From: Euryarchaeota archaeon UBA242
GTDB lineage: Archaea > Thermoplasmatota > Poseidoniia > Poseidoniales > Poseidoniaceae
NCBI GenBank assembly: GCA_002499015.1
Contig: DAJY01000017.1
Span: 2,984-9,629, forward strand
Length of the DNA: 6,646 bases
Direction: 5' to 3'
Position 1 is the stretch's first letter. Each line of letters starts with the position of its first letter. The position numbers were made by a program, and so were the translations under genes. Under the pieces are notes generated by a model, which worked only from the letters and a program-made list of their open reading frames with translations, ran no database searches and was not told the DNA's origin. This document shows, piece by piece, positions 5,999 through 6,646 of the stretch.

Positions 5999-6646
5999 TT
6001 ATCCATTTATTCTACGAAATGTCATTTCATCATTCACTTTCAAGTTGAGTAGAGTCTCTCCAAAATCCCTCGCATAAGCACATTGACGCCTAAGTGATTC
6101 AGATAACTTAAATTCAAACAGAATAGTACCGGCCTTTTTGTTACTTTTCATCAATATCTCCTCGTGCGACTCGAGAATTTTCTGTAATTGTTTTAATTCG
6201 TTACGAGCTGCTTCTATGCGAGGAGATTCTCGGGTTCGAATATTTATCATCAATTCCTTCAAAGCATCTAACCATCGAGGTATTACGCTTAGAGGAATTG
6301 ATTCAAGTGATAGTTTTGGCATTTCAAATTCTAAAAGGTAGTTGCCGATTTGAAATGCATGATCCATCATTCGCTCAAGGCTTTTAGCCAAATTGGAGTA
6401 CTCAAGTGCTTGATGTCTGCTAACTTTCAATGACGAGGCGACCAAATGAGAATCTAATGCAACTCTCACTTGCCGCTCAACCAGATATAATATTGCATCA
6501 ACATCGGCTTCACGTTCTGCTACATCCTCAATCAGTTCGAGACTCCCTCCATCGAAAACCGCTAGGAGGTCTCTCATCAATGAAATCAGTTGTGAATACA
6601 TTCTATTCAAACTTGCATACAATGGCATTTCTCCACTATTCATTAA
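5999..6646 (-). CDS. PhoU-like regulator, archaeal AbrB-PhoU style, 5' partial
   Basis: An all-helical PhoU-type protein, probably a cytoplasmic regulator of phosphate uptake or a related signalling partner. From the first ATG at 6641-6643 there are 214 residues. The frame is still open to the window edge (the next codon is TTA), so the true N-terminus probably lies outside. In many archaeal relatives the region before this point carries an AbrB DNA-binding domain and part of the PhoU fold; whether that holds here cannot be seen. PhoU-type E-x-x-x-D metal-ligand motifs are present at E45-D49 (EREADVD) and E90-D94 (SLERMMDH). The second helical bundle (about 125-205) ends in SESLRRQCAYARDFGETLLN, the position of the usual second-repeat motif, but lacks the acidic pair there. 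The stop is followed by two small genes on the same strand. No pst transporter genes are visible nearby, so a phosphate role is inferred from family only. Confidence 0.72.
   Translation of the reverse strand, partial: LMNSGEMPLYASLNRMYSQLISLMRDLLAVFDGGSLELIEDVAEREADVDAILYLVERQVRVALDSHLVASSLKVSRHQALEYSNLAKSLERMMDHAFQIGNYLLEFEMPKLSLESIPLSVIPRWLDALKELMINIRTRESPRIEAARNELKQLQKILESHEEILMKSNKKAGTILFEFKLSESLRRQCAYARDFGETLLNLKVNDEMTFRRING

Overview
The window most likely comes from a mesophilic archaeon, perhaps a marine Thermoplasmatota-type (Poseidoniales-like) lineage. This is an inference, because no rRNA or other phylogenetic marker is present. Three things point that way. A PhoU-like protein at the right edge has the character of archaeal AbrB-PhoU regulators. 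One ABC ATPase ends in a CPxC...CPxCG zinc ribbon. A very large membrane permease is rich in N-glycosylation sequons, all on its predicted outer face. Shine-Dalgarno (SD) sequences of the GGAG type precede most starts. All convincing genes are on the minus strand, so transcription runs from right to left.

Right part (about 5594-6646): a PhoU-like regulator, open at the window edge, is followed by two very small genes (57 and 33 codons). The two small proteins align without gaps from their first methionines: 11 of the first 22 residues are identical, mostly through different codons. They appear to be tandem paralogues under protein-level selection. The second starts one base after the stop of the first.

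Middle (5323-5593): a 271-base gap with a plausible TATA-like element just before the ABC operon, an imperfect AT-rich palindrome, and an uninitiated plus-strand open frame with a Walker A-like string that may be a gene relic or chance.

Left part (1-5322): a compact three-gene ABC transporter operon. In transcription order it holds a LolD/MacB-type ATPase (about 241-244 aa), a 1207-aa FtsX/MacB-type permease with about ten membrane spans and two large extracytoplasmic domains, and a second, different ATPase that runs off the left edge. The first two genes overlap in ATGA, and the second and third are 2 bases apart. The second extracytoplasmic domain of the permease contains a pentapeptide-repeat beta-helix, and the second ATPase carries an AbrB-like hairpin segment and a zinc ribbon after its nucleotide-binding domain. 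The parts suggest a mechanotransmission-type ABC machine, in which two non-identical ATPases drive one double-FtsX permease to move or release something at the outer face of the membrane. The substrate cannot be told from the sequence.
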